This document shows, one piece after another, positions 34,098-42,799 of a stretch of DNA of 49,415 bases. Source of the stretch: Dulcicalothrix desertica PCC 7102 (GTDB lineage: Bacteria > Cyanobacteriota > Cyanobacteriia > Cyanobacteriales > Nostocaceae); the NCBI RefSeq assembly GCF_003991905.1, contig NZ_RSCL01000009.1, forward strand, positions 70,469-119,883. Direction: 5' to 3'. Under the pieces are notes generated by a model that worked only from the letters and a program-made list of their open reading frames with translations, did no database searches and had not been told where the DNA came from. Each line of letters begins with the position of its first letter. Position 1 is the stretch's first letter. Both the position numbers and the translations under genes were made by a program.

Positions 34098-36300
34098 TGA
34101 AGCAGTTGGAAAACCAGACGTACCAAAACGTGAGGTTGCTATTATTAAATTCCTTAGAGAAAACCCAGAAGGTTCTACGGCAAGTAATATTCATCAAGAG
34201 GTTAGCAAACGCCTTGGTGACACCATTAGTCGTCCAGCTTATTACAAGTTACTAGACCGTTTGGTAGCAACTGGTAAAATTGAACAATCAGAGGCGGGAG
34301 GTACTCGGCGTTATTTCTTGCTGCCACAACTCCATGCCACAAATCGTCTAACATTAGACGATGTATATGAGATGCTGCCATTTGTGGAATCGTCAGAAAC
34401 GATGGCACGAGCGATTGAAGCACAACGATACTTTTTTGAGCATCGTGAAACTGTAATTAGAGAAGCTGCTCAAGCTCTACTTGAGGAGCCAGCCGCCAAC
34501 TTGTTCTTTCTTTGGATTCAACATTTGATACAAATGTTGGAAGCTGATTTAAAAAGCTATCGACATTTTGAGAAAAGTGGTACTTGTGTTGGTCAAGCTG
34601 TTTTTGTAGACAATTCCTTAGAACGGCGCCTGCAATCACAATGTGACACTTTACGAGATTTGCTTTATCGGCAACTTAGTATTCCTAGAAATATTGTAGA
34701 TATACCTGAATGGAATGGTGGATTATATGGTTTAAAGCAAGAAGCAAAGGTTAATTACAATTGGGATGATTTTAAACGCATTCTTGAAAGGCGTGTGTTT
34801 GGCGTTGGTGAAAAACGCACTGTACTCGGTCTTATTACAGTTACATCAGAAGCATTAGCAACAGCAAAACAGGAGCATGTAATTTCGGGTAGTGATGGCA
34901 GCTTTCATGCAGGCACTTTAGGGATACGTACAGCTAAGGGTTACGTAGAAGACGAATCCTTTGTTGTAACTTTCAACAATGGGGTTGCTTATATACGCTC
35001 TTCTGAGAGAATAAATCAGCAACGAGGACAGAAAAAATTTATACATTCTGCTCCCATTACCCGACAAACGCTTGATGACCCAGCCTACAAAGGAATGGTA
35101 CTGGCGCCGTTTATGTTTCCAACGCTAACTGACTCAGAATATGAGCATATGGCTAAGGCTGCTACAGATGTGGTGCAATGGAGAGTGGACGACGAAGTTT
35201 TCAATGGAAAAGCACGAGATGTAATTACTGGCGAGCAAATCGTAACTCCCCGTATACATATACGCGATGGTACTATAACACCTCAAGAACGTTACTTTAG
35301 CCATTATTACCGCATGGATCCCTACGGTGATATTGTGCGCGAAGGTATTGGTCGTAGTCGAAGTATTTTGGAGCGAATTCGCTCTACTCCGATTGAAAAC
35401 TCTCGTGCCAAGCCACAAATATATGCTGGCTCTGTGAAGTCTACCCAAAATCGTTTATTTTGCCGTTTACTGAATTGGTACATAGTCTTAGGCTCAAAAT
35501 TGACACGTGGTCAAGCAATAGCACCTAATTGGGATATTTCCCAAGGGGTTTACATTTCTGACACTGACGCAATGACTTCATTATTTGCTTCAATGCCGCT
35601 TCCCCCTAACCCAAAGCAGTCTTCATGGGCTTCTTGCGCTGTTTTACGCGAATTTCCCTCTCTGACTAATTTTTTTGATACAAAATTAAGTCAAGGTAAT
35701 GGATGGTTTGAATTATTACTTGCCCATAGAAAAAAAGAGTTAGAGGAATATGAAAAGTATCGTGGTAATTTACCTTATCATGCCATAATTAGTGAAGAAG
35801 AGCTAGCAAATGATTCTTATCTATACTTGCTAGAAAATGCTGATTACGTATCGTTTTACATAGGTCATACTAGCGGAAACCCAGCACCAAAAATTCCACG
35901 CTATGAGTTTTTATGCTCACTACGCCAGCATACGTCTCTAGATGGCGACTCGCAACCAGCTTTAAATTTTGTTCAAAGCACTGTACAGCAATTAGTTACT
36001 GGATTATTTACTTGTGAATTTCAACTTGATCGTGACCATAACTATATGAGTAACCTCAATATAGTTAAAATAATTCCTTCGGTTGTTTATCAAGCTCATG
36101 AATTCGCTAAAACACTTGGTAAAAAGCTCGAAAGTGACTTTAAATCAATCGTAGTGGCTAAGTTGGCTCAACGTCGTAATCAAACGATTGATGAACGTGA
36201 TGTTGATATTAACCCTATTAACGTCACTCGCTATTTACAGCGTTTTAATGTTGCGCGTCAAGCTCTACCTCCATCGTCCGACGAAAATAAAACTCGTTAG
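34090..36300 (+). CDS. nurA: NurA-like nuclease with N-terminal winged helix
   Basis: A 736-residue protein; start ATG 34090 has GGAGG 8 nt upstream and overlaps the end of the HerA gene, implying coupled translation. Residues about 15-75 form a winged HTH (REVAIIKFLRENPEGSTASN; RPAYYKLLDRLVATGKIEQS). Residues about 265-480 resemble NurA: SGSDGSF with D269-G-S (first metal ligand motif of NurA), then IRTAKGYVEDESFVVTFNNG, and the segment YAGSVKSTQNRLF near 450 (Lys). The last part is helical. Known NurA proteins are 5'-3' nucleases acting with HerA. This one is about twice usual size, with an extra N-terminal domain and a long insert. Confidence 0.7.
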   Translation: MHSEAVGKPDVPKREVAIIKFLRENPEGSTASNIHQEVSKRLGDTISRPAYYKLLDRLVATGKIEQSEAGGTRRYFLLPQLHATNRLTLDDVYEMLPFVESSETMARAIEAQRYFFEHRETVIREAAQALLEEPAANLFFLWIQHLIQMLEADLKSYRHFEKSGTCVGQAVFVDNSLERRLQSQCDTLRDLLYRQLSIPRNIVDIPEWNGGLYGLKQEAKVNYNWDDFKRILERRVFGVGEKRTVLGLITVTSEALATAKQEHVISGSDGSFHAGTLGIRTAKGYVEDESFVVTFNNGVAYIRSSERINQQRGQKKFIHSAPITRQTLDDPAYKGMVLAPFMFPTLTDSEYEHMAKAATDVVQWRVDDEVFNGKARDVITGEQIVTPRIHIRDGTITPQERYFSHYYRMDPYGDIVREGIGRSRSILERIRSTPIENSRAKPQIYAGSVKSTQNRLFCRLLNWYIVLGSKLTRGQAIAPNWDISQGVYISDTDAMTSLFASMPLPPNPKQSSWASCAVLREFPSLTNFFDTKLSQGNGWFELLLAHRKKELEEYEKYRGNLPYHAIISEEELANDSYLYLLENADYVSFYIGHTSGNPAPKIPRYEFLCSLRQHTSLDGDSQPALNFVQSTVQQLVTGLFTCEFQLDRDHNYMSNLNIVKIIPSVVYQAHEFAKTLGKKLESDFKSIVVAKLAQRRNQTIDERDVDINPINVTRYLQRFNVARQALPPSSDENKTR

Positions 36301-37137
36301 GCATGTAACTCAAAACTAACCAAAGAACGTTTTACAGCATAAATCCGTTTCAGTTCTTCAGTACTAAGCATTACTCTAAAATATTTCAGTATAGTACTGA
36401 AGAATTGCCTAAACCTCTACTGCATACTCTAATATCATGTCTGGTTGATTGCCCACAATGTAGAGACGCTACATGTAACATCAGGACAAGGATTTTATTA
36501 CGGTTACGCTACCGGACATGATATAGCAGGCGCCTGTACAAGTAAACCAACTTATTTTACTAACTAAATGAATATATGCCTATTAAATAAAGTTTGTGTA
36601 CAACAATACTGAAATTTGAGATTCAGTGGCACCATGTACATCGAACGACAAAAGTAATACATTTGTTCAAAAAAGAAATTATCTTATGTATCTAAGTACT
36701 ATCGATTTGCGCGTAGCTTTAACCTGAAAATTATCAATAATAATGGAACAAGATTATTTAAGTTTCGTCCTGATAAAGGTATAAAGCACATGTAATCAAA
36801 CTTTAATTACAGTAAGATACATTTTAACAAGTATTATAATAAAATTGCCCTATTAAGTTTTTGGTTTCGTATCAATTGTAGTAATGTAATATTACTAATT
36901 AATTTTTCAGACAATTAAATATTAATAAATCCGGTTTACTTGTTTTCATATATTTAAAGCTTAATTAAATATCTAAAGAGTTTGAATTAATATTTTATTC
37001 AAGCATAAATATCATTAGATGCAAGCTCGAAATAAAGCATTCGTAGTTGAGAATACGAATTTAAATTAGCACAAGCTAGGTAAATTATCGTAAATCAGTT
37101 GTAAAAATTTTATGAATTTAAAAGTGAGAGGAATATT
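36301..37137. other. Intergenic gap between NurA-like and UvrD-like genes
   Basis: Holds a strong inverted repeat at 36351-36407, one GGCGCC (36531) and otherwise AT-rich DNA that probably carries the promoter of the helicase gene. A GAGAGGAAT ribosome site lies just before ATG 37138. No ORF recognised. Confidence 0.4.
36351..36407 (+). terminator. 16-bp hairpin after the NurA-like gene
   Basis: CAGTTCTTCAGTACTA (36351-36366) and TAGTACTGAAGAATTG (36392-36407), pairing over 16 positions with one G-U. It starts 51 nt past the stop. No U-tract follows, so it may stabilise the mRNA 3' end or be a protein-binding site rather than a classic terminator. Confidence 0.45.
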
Positions 37138-39720
37138 ATGTTGTCTAATAACTTAACAATGTACAAACTGTGGGAACTAGTACAACCACATCCTTTTAAA
37201 CCCAATTCTAATCAAGAAAAAGCTATTCTCCATACGCAGGGGCCATTATTTCTAACAGCGGGCCCTGGTTCAGGGAAAACGCGAGTATTGCTGTGGCGAA
37301 CTTTGAACTTAATTGTTTTCCATGATGTTAAGCCAGAAGAAATTTTCTTAGGTACATTTACAGAAAAAGCTGCATTCCAGTTGCAAGAGGGATTGCGCTC
37401 ACTTCTTGGTATTGTAACCAACATAACGGGTAAGCCTTATGATATATCAGGAATGTATGTTGGTACAATACATTCTTTATGTCAAAAGCTTCTTAAAGAA
37501 AGAAGATTATCAAACAATGATAAGAAAATCATTACACCTGTTCTAAAAGACCAATTAGGTCAATACTTTTACATTTCTAAAAGTTCTTACTGGAAAAAAA
37601 TTACACAAGTTGGTGACTTTACAGGTGATGCAAATTTTATTATCAATCAATATTTTGATAAAGGTTCAAATTCAAAGCATAAAGCTGTAATTAACTGTAT
37701 GTCTTTGTTTAACCGATTTTCAGAAGAATATTTAGACCCAATATTGGCTAAAGGAAAAGTCGATAATGAGGTTTTAGATGGCTTAATTGATATGTATACT
37801 TATTATAAAGACTCTCTTCACGAAGCAGGTAAATTACCTCAAACCGATTTGTCTCTTATACAGCAACAAGCATTAGATGTATTAGCTAATTCATATAATT
37901 CAGAGCAAATTTTTAAGCATGTTATTATTGATGAATATCAAGATACAAACACAATTCAAGAAAAACTTGTTTTTAAACTTGCCAGTGGTCATAACAATAT
38001 TTGTGTTGTTGGTGATGATGACCAAGCTCTGTACCGTTTTCGAGGCGCCACGGTTGAAAATTTTGTTGATTTTCCGTCTCGTTGTCAGCAGTACTTCGGA
38101 TGTGATGCTGAAGAAATACCTCTAGATATTAACTATCGTTCAAGACAGCAGATAGTTGATTTTTACGGCAATTTTATTAACAGTACTAATTGGAGAAAAG
38201 CTTCTGGAACAGGTTTTTACCGAATTCACAATAAAAATATTAAAGCTCATAGCCAAGATGCGAATACATCGATAGTTGTGAGTACCCCTGCTAAACCAGA
38301 GCATGTGTGTAGTGAAATTGCAAGTTTAGTAAAAAAATTAGTTGATACAAACAAGGTACAAGACCCCAATCAAATTGCATTTTTATACCCTTCTCTCAAA
38401 AGCCCACACGTAGAGAAGATGATTGGCGCCTTGGAGCAAGTTGGTTTAAAAGTCTACGCACCAAGAGCAAGACGGTTTCTAGAGGTTCCGGAAGCTGTTG
38501 CTGTATTTGGTATCTACTTAAAAATTTTTGGTCAACCAGTACGAGGCGCTTTTCCTGGAGCAGACTACAAAAATTTTCATGACTGGATGGATAAATGTGT
38601 CAATGTAGCTGATCAACTTATAGAAGCAGATACAAGTCTTGACGAGTATGTTAGAGAACGACAAGAAGAAATTGAAAAAGTTACCAGCGACCATCGAATA
38701 TTACTAGAAGTTGTTGAACAAAACCAATGGGATTTGAGTCAGCCATATGATATTGGTTTAATGAAGCGCGCGCTGTATGGTGCTAGGGGTTTATCAGGCA
38801 CAGCAAAGAAAGCTTTAGGAAATATTTACTTTGAACGTATTATTGAGAAGAGAATAGCAGAAAATAAACCTTTCTCGTTAAAATATGTTGTTAATGCCGC
38901 ATCATCTGTAGACTGGAGTGTACTTGATTTATTCTATCGTCTCTGTATTTTCAACCATTTTAAAACAATGCTTGACTTAGCAGAACAAGGAGAAGACGAG
39001 GGACCAGTTTATAGTATGGGGCTAATAACTCAATATCTTGCCCGCTTTACAGAAGAATATGCTTCTGTTATTACTGCCCAATTTCTTCTTAATGATAAAT
39101 TTCAGAATACTTTTTTTACAGGTTTTCTCTATAGCTTATTTCGTTTAGGTGAATCCGAACATGAAGATGCTAACGACCCTTTCCCCAAAGGCAGAATTCC
39201 ATTTTTAACTATTCACCAATCTAAAGGTTTAGAATTTCCTGTCGTAGTGTTAGGAAACCCTAGAAAAGATGATAATGGACCACAGCGAGTAGAAACAATT
39301 GTTTCACCTTTATTAAATAAAAAGGGTGAACCACTGGATAGAATGTCAGAGTTTGACATTATGCGAATGTTTTACGTCGCGTTGTCTAGAGCAAAAAATT
39401 TAATGATAATTGCTCATTATAAAGGGACAGGGCAGAGACTTAATGAACCTTTCAAAACCATATTGAATGGAAATGTCGCGCGCATTCCTCGTTTTGATAT
39501 AAACACATTACCGGAAGTAAAAGAGGATGTTGATGAATTACCAAAGAACTACTCTTATACAAGTGACTATCTACTTTATCAACGCTGTCCTCGGCAATAT
39601 ATGGTTTTTCGTAAGTATGGGTTTATTCCATCTAGATCACAAACCATGTTCTTTGGAAGTGTTGTTCATAAAACAATAGAAGATTTGCATTATTTACTTA
39701 TGTCAAGGAGGCAAAAATAA
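37138..39720 (+). CDS. UvrD/Rep-family helicase carrying the start of a RecB-like nuclease domain
   Basis: An 860-residue SF1A helicase. Motif I G42PGSGKT48; motif II D265-E-Y-Q268; motif III VVGDDDQALYRFRGA (about 290-304); motif IV INYRSR (about 330); motif V TIHQSKGLEF (691-700); motif VI FYVALSRAK (R751). After motif VI the chain enters the opening of an AddB/Cas4-like PD-(D/E)XK nuclease domain: YQRCPRQY with C817 and FGSVVHKTIEDLH with H844, then stops at residue 860. The rest of that domain is the next ORF, in the same frame, starting at the very next codon. Known relatives unwind DNA ends in repair and defence. Fused or split activity is discussed in the findings. Confidence 0.88.
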   Translation: MLSNNLTMYKLWELVQPHPFKPNSNQEKAILHTQGPLFLTAGPGSGKTRVLLWRTLNLIVFHDVKPEEIFLGTFTEKAAFQLQEGLRSLLGIVTNITGKPYDISGMYVGTIHSLCQKLLKERRLSNNDKKIITPVLKDQLGQYFYISKSSYWKKITQVGDFTGDANFIINQYFDKGSNSKHKAVINCMSLFNRFSEEYLDPILAKGKVDNEVLDGLIDMYTYYKDSLHEAGKLPQTDLSLIQQQALDVLANSYNSEQIFKHVIIDEYQDTNTIQEKLVFKLASGHNNICVVGDDDQALYRFRGATVENFVDFPSRCQQYFGCDAEEIPLDINYRSRQQIVDFYGNFINSTNWRKASGTGFYRIHNKNIKAHSQDANTSIVVSTPAKPEHVCSEIASLVKKLVDTNKVQDPNQIAFLYPSLKSPHVEKMIGALEQVGLKVYAPRARRFLEVPEAVAVFGIYLKIFGQPVRGAFPGADYKNFHDWMDKCVNVADQLIEADTSLDEYVRERQEEIEKVTSDHRILLEVVEQNQWDLSQPYDIGLMKRALYGARGLSGTAKKALGNIYFERIIEKRIAENKPFSLKYVVNAASSVDWSVLDLFYRLCIFNHFKTMLDLAEQGEDEGPVYSMGLITQYLARFTEEYASVITAQFLLNDKFQNTFFTGFLYSLFRLGESEHEDANDPFPKGRIPFLTIHQSKGLEFPVVVLGNPRKDDNGPQRVETIVSPLLNKKGEPLDRMSEFDIMRMFYVALSRAKNLMIIAHYKGTGQRLNEPFKTILNGNVARIPRFDINTLPEVKEDVDELPKNYSYTSDYLLYQRCPRQYMVFRKYGFIPSRSQTMFFGSVVHKTIEDLHYLLMSRRQK
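39705..39711 (+). promoter_or_regulatory. Strong ribosome site deciding the nuclease start
   Basis: AAGGAGG, a full Shine-Dalgarno match, lies 9 nt before ATG 39721 and inside the last codons of the helicase gene. It argues that the in-frame TAA/ATG junction is a real start with coupled translation, not simply a nonsense mutation. Confidence 0.75.
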
Positions 39721-40554
39721 ATGATAGATTTTAATATGGAAGCAGAAATTACTCGTATGTTTGAAGAAAACTATGAGTTAATGCGACTCGAAGGTGGTCA
39801 TGCTTTATCGGCTGATGTAAAAAATGCTGCCTTACAACAAGTACTATTATATTGGCGTAAAATGCAACATATTGCCGAAAAAGTAACTGATACTGAAGTA
39901 AGGTTAAATTTACCTGAACAGATAACACCATCAGGGCGTAAGTACGGTATTGAAGGTGTTGTAGACATTATTTGTGAACACGATACAACGGTGATGTATG
40001 ATATTAAAACTCACGACGCAGAATACGTTAGAGCAAATACATCTGAGTACGAAAAGCAACTGAATGTATATGCCTATATTTGGCAAGGTTTAAGAAAAAA
40101 GCAATTAGATGAAACTGCAATTATTGCTACTTCCTATCCAGAGTCTCTTAAAGATGCTATTATTACAAATGACGAAAAGTTAATTATTAAAGAATTAGAA
40201 GACTGGAACCCATTAATTGATATTCCTTTTAATCAACAAGATGTTGAGGCAACAATTCAAGATTTTGGAGAGGTCGTTGATGCAATTGAGTCAAGGGTAT
40301 TCCAGGCGCCAGACGTAGATAAACTAAAGCAACTGTTACCTGGAAATAAAAATACATTTGCAGTTCAAGTATGCCGCAACTGCGATGCTAGATTTTCTTG
40401 TTCTGCTTATCGTGATTATATTACGTCATCTAGCTCTAAGTCAGATTCTATGCTAAAGCGATTTTTAAATGATTTTGAGCGCGACCTCGAAAATGAAGAT
40501 TGGCGAGTTTCTAATTTAGAAGTTACATTGTCAGTCGATGAAGAGGAAAATTAA
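39721..40554 (+). CDS. PD-(D/E)XK nuclease, C-terminal part of a split Fe-S nuclease
   Basis: A 277-residue protein. GIEGVVD with D82, then VMYDIKT with D94-x-K96 is the PD-(D/E)XK core, and Q113-L-N-V-Y117 is the Q-x3-Y motif of RecB/Cas4/AddB nucleases. Near the C-terminus C218-x2-C221-x5-C227 matches the three-cysteine spacing of AddB-type [4Fe-4S] nucleases; the usual fourth (N-terminal) cysteine is absent here but is present as C817 of the upstream helicase, as is the motif histidine. So a complete nuclease needs both chains. ATG immediately follows the helicase TAA in the same frame, with a strong ribosome site. Cuts DNA, probably single-stranded ends fed by the helicase. Confidence 0.85.
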   Translation: MIDFNMEAEITRMFEENYELMRLEGGHALSADVKNAALQQVLLYWRKMQHIAEKVTDTEVRLNLPEQITPSGRKYGIEGVVDIICEHDTTVMYDIKTHDAEYVRANTSEYEKQLNVYAYIWQGLRKKQLDETAIIATSYPESLKDAIITNDEKLIIKELEDWNPLIDIPFNQQDVEATIQDFGEVVDAIESRVFQAPDVDKLKQLLPGNKNTFAVQVCRNCDARFSCSAYRDYITSSSSKSDSMLKRFLNDFERDLENEDWRVSNLEVTLSVDEEEN

Positions 40555-40572
40555 TTATACGTTATCTTAATT

Positions 40573-40668
40573 GGCGCCTGTTTACCAGTACAAATGCCTT
40601 ACTTAGAAAGCAGCGACTGTATCAGGTAACAACCTGGAGAATGCAAGGCATATCTATATATAGGTGCC
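40573..40668. repeat. 96-bp GGCGCC/GGTGCC-bounded module
   Basis: GGCGCC at 40573, inner text CCTGGAGAATGCAAGGCATA and TCTATATATA, GGTGCC at 40663. The same right half occurs at 27453-27516, 30960-30979 and 31655. Confidence 0.5.
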
Positions 40669-40880
40669 TATTATTAAATAAAAGCAGCAATTAAAACCTT
40701 AATTCAATTTCACAAGTGCAAAGACTTTAATATTTTGAACAAGCTTCGTAGGCGCCTGCGAGAGTTAAAGTAATTTAGGTATTAGTACAAATGCGGACAA
40801 ATGTCCAACTATAACTGTATCAATACTACATGGTACCCACAAAACTCAGTCAACTAATTTGAAGAATAAGGAAAAATATC

Positions 40881-41474
40881 ATGAACACTGTAAAGGCACT
40901 ACCAGCATTACAAGGTTTTGTCCAATTCGGGAATAACATAACTATTGATGCTTTTCTGCTCTCTTCAGGTGAAATCCGTTATAGCAAAACAGGCGCCGCA
41001 AGGTTGCTAAGAAAAGAAAGCACATGGATTAACGGATTGGAGTCTAAGACTCCAGAGTTATTAAAACTATTGCTAGATAAGGGTTATACGGGTTGGAGTC
41101 AACGAGTATCAGTTAAGCGTGAAGGTAAACGGGGCACCACCATAGCAGAAACAATTTCAGGTGACGACCTAGATATTCTTGTTGCAGTAGAAGCAGAACG
41201 AGGCAATAAAAAAGCGGCTGCATTACTGGTTTCTGGTTGGCGCCAGTATCGAATCGACCAAAGTCGTCGAGCATTTAGATTGTCCGAACGTGAACAATCT
41301 GAACGTTTAAACGACTTCGAGCAATGGCACGATGCTTACCTAGCGAACCAAGAAGATTGGGAAGTAATCGCCGAACAAGAACAATTCTTGCTTGAACCTG
41401 CGCTAAATTTTACTGTCGATGATTATGATTCAGACCCAGAGTGTTATCAAGTGCCATTCATTTTTAGAGCTTGA
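40881..41474 (+). CDS. Hypothetical plasmid/phage-type protein, 197 aa
   Basis: A good AAGGA ribosome site precedes ATG. Soluble. Seen: IDAFLLSSGEIRYSKTGAAR with LLRKESTWINGL, then SGDDLDILVAVEAERGNKKA and LLVSGWRQYRIDQSRR, a helical stretch typical of antirepressor- or Bro-like proteins of cyanobacterial mobile elements, though no family is certain. The C-terminus is acidic. Lies 327 nt after the nuclease gene on the same strand; a role in the module is possible but not shown. A GGATGCGG palindrome follows at 41523. Confidence 0.55.
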   Translation: MNTVKALPALQGFVQFGNNITIDAFLLSSGEIRYSKTGAARLLRKESTWINGLESKTPELLKLLLDKGYTGWSQRVSVKREGKRGTTIAETISGDDLDILVAVEAERGNKKAAALLVSGWRQYRIDQSRRAFRLSEREQSERLNDFEQWHDAYLANQEDWEVIAEQEQFLLEPALNFTVDDYDSDPECYQVPFIFRA

Positions 41475-41522
41475 GTAGAAACTAAAGGAAAGACTACTTT
41501 CAATTCATAAGTTGTTTTTCTT

Positions 41523-41703
41523 GGATGCGGAAAATCCCGTATCCATAAATCTTTGTACATGGGTTCAATATATTTTAGGAGTGGAGGCGCCTTTCCTCAA
41601 TCTCCTGCGCTACAGAACTCGCGTTAAGCCTTCATAGCTAGCAACTGATGAATCATTATTAGGGTGCGCTCCGCCACAAAAAATGTCATTGAACGCACCC
41701 TAA
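41523..41703. repeat. Palindrome-GGCGCC-IR composite repeat (outlying copy)
   Basis: GGATGCGGAAAATCCCGTAT (41523 on), GGCGCC (41586), and the 45-bp element with TTAGGGTGCG/CGCACCCTAA ends at 41659-41703 (inverted relative to the array copies). The same parts appear in the array at 42.8-43.7 kb. Confidence 0.6.
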
Positions 41704-41737
41704 TATGGCACCCTTTGGAGATGGCGCCCCTGAATGT

Positions 41738-42393
41738 CTACTTAGAGTCGGAAGCTAAATTCTTCAAGTAATAACTGCGGTATTTTCCATCGTGACGAAA
41801 GCGCAAGTAAGGATATGGTCCATAGCCATTTATCAGTTTCCACTCAATGGAGGCGCCTCCACGGGAACCACCTGAAGGTTTATCTTTATCGCTGTCTTCA
41901 TCACTTGGATTATCAAGCGCTTCCAATAAAGCTTTCAAACAACTCAATAACTCTTCTAGTTGAGTTTTAGACATCTGTGCTGCTTGTTGTAAGAGCTTCT
42001 CTACAGTCTTACAATCATCCTGCTTTTCTTCTGTTTGCTCAGTTATGGAATTCTGATGGCTAGCTTTATAGAAACATCCAAATCAATTACCCATCTAGTT
42101 ACCAAGATTGCAAGCTGGGGACTTGACCAATGTCCACAGCTTATGGCTACTTGAGGATGCCCCCAAGTCCCTTGTAAGTCAACAGGCTTACCTTTTTTCG
42201 TTGAAACTAAATCGGGTATAGAAATTCCTGTATTCATGGAAAGCTCATTTACCAATGCTTTGGTACTATTGAGTCTTAAATAATCGTTCAACTTTTTGTT
42301 GCTTGCTTTCGCTATTCCTGTGAGGTTGATATAGCCATCCTCACTGCGTTGCCCAATCTGCAACCCATTAACATCGTGAAGTATGATAGTCAT
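41738..42393 (-). pseudogene. KilA-N protein split by a frameshift
   Basis: Frame 1 (42393-42043) gives a KilA-N domain: GQRSEDGYINLTGIAKASNK, then KLNDYLR, DLQGTWGHPQVAI and WSSPQLAILVTRWVID, ending abruptly. Reading on in another frame from about 42050 gives NSITEQTEEKQDDCKTVEKL, LLQQAAQMSKTQLEELLSCL (a coiled coil), then IEWKLINGYGPYPYLRFRHD and YRSYYLK, ending at 41738. A join of the two gives a DNA-binding KilA-N head, coiled coil and a C-terminal GPYPYLR motif. KilA-N proteins are typical of phages and plasmids. It may be a pseudogene or a recoded gene; the last 78 codons have their own ATG at 41974. Confidence 0.6.
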
Positions 42394-42416
42394 GTGCGTT
42401 AGTCATGTAACGTACT

Positions 42417-42468
42417 ACCTCTGGGGATTAAGGCTGTTTGCAGCAGCCATCCCGCGAGAGGTTTTTTA
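42417..42468 (+). terminator. Three-tier intrinsic terminator next to the KilA-N start
   Basis: ACCTCT/AGAGGT (42417-42422/42457-42462), GGGAT/ATCCC (42424-42428/42449-42453) and GGCTG/CAGCC (42432-42436/42444-42448) stack into one hairpin followed by TTTTTATTATTT on the plus strand. Read on the minus strand it would be a stable leader hairpin about 24 nt before the KilA-N start. Confidence 0.6.
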
Positions 42469-42799
42469 TTATTTAATTTTAAAGCTTTTATTGATTGTTT
42501 TTTCAGAGCTTATAATATTTTACTTTTAAAAAAAGATATTTTTAAACTAATACTAATTTAACTTCAAACTCTGACCTATACTTGTTTAAAATTAATGATT
42601 GCAAAAAAGACCGCTCACTGTTTATGAATTAAATTTGTAAGCCATACATACAAAGAATCAATGCAAAGCGCCGTTACTTACACCTGACTATTGATAATTT
42701 TTATATAAGCTTATGCTCTATCACCACATATATAGAAATATGCTATGAACTATTTTCATCAAATTTTTAAATACTGGATGTGGCGCCACTCATTACCAT

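Noticed and set aside
35134-35448. Minus-strand ORF inside the NurA-like gene
   Set aside because: It is a shadow of the larger, motif-bearing gene.
37138-40554. Simple nonsense mutation in a fused helicase-nuclease
   Set aside because: Not fully excluded, but the full AAGGAGG site at proper distance from the ATG directly after the stop makes a functional start more likely.
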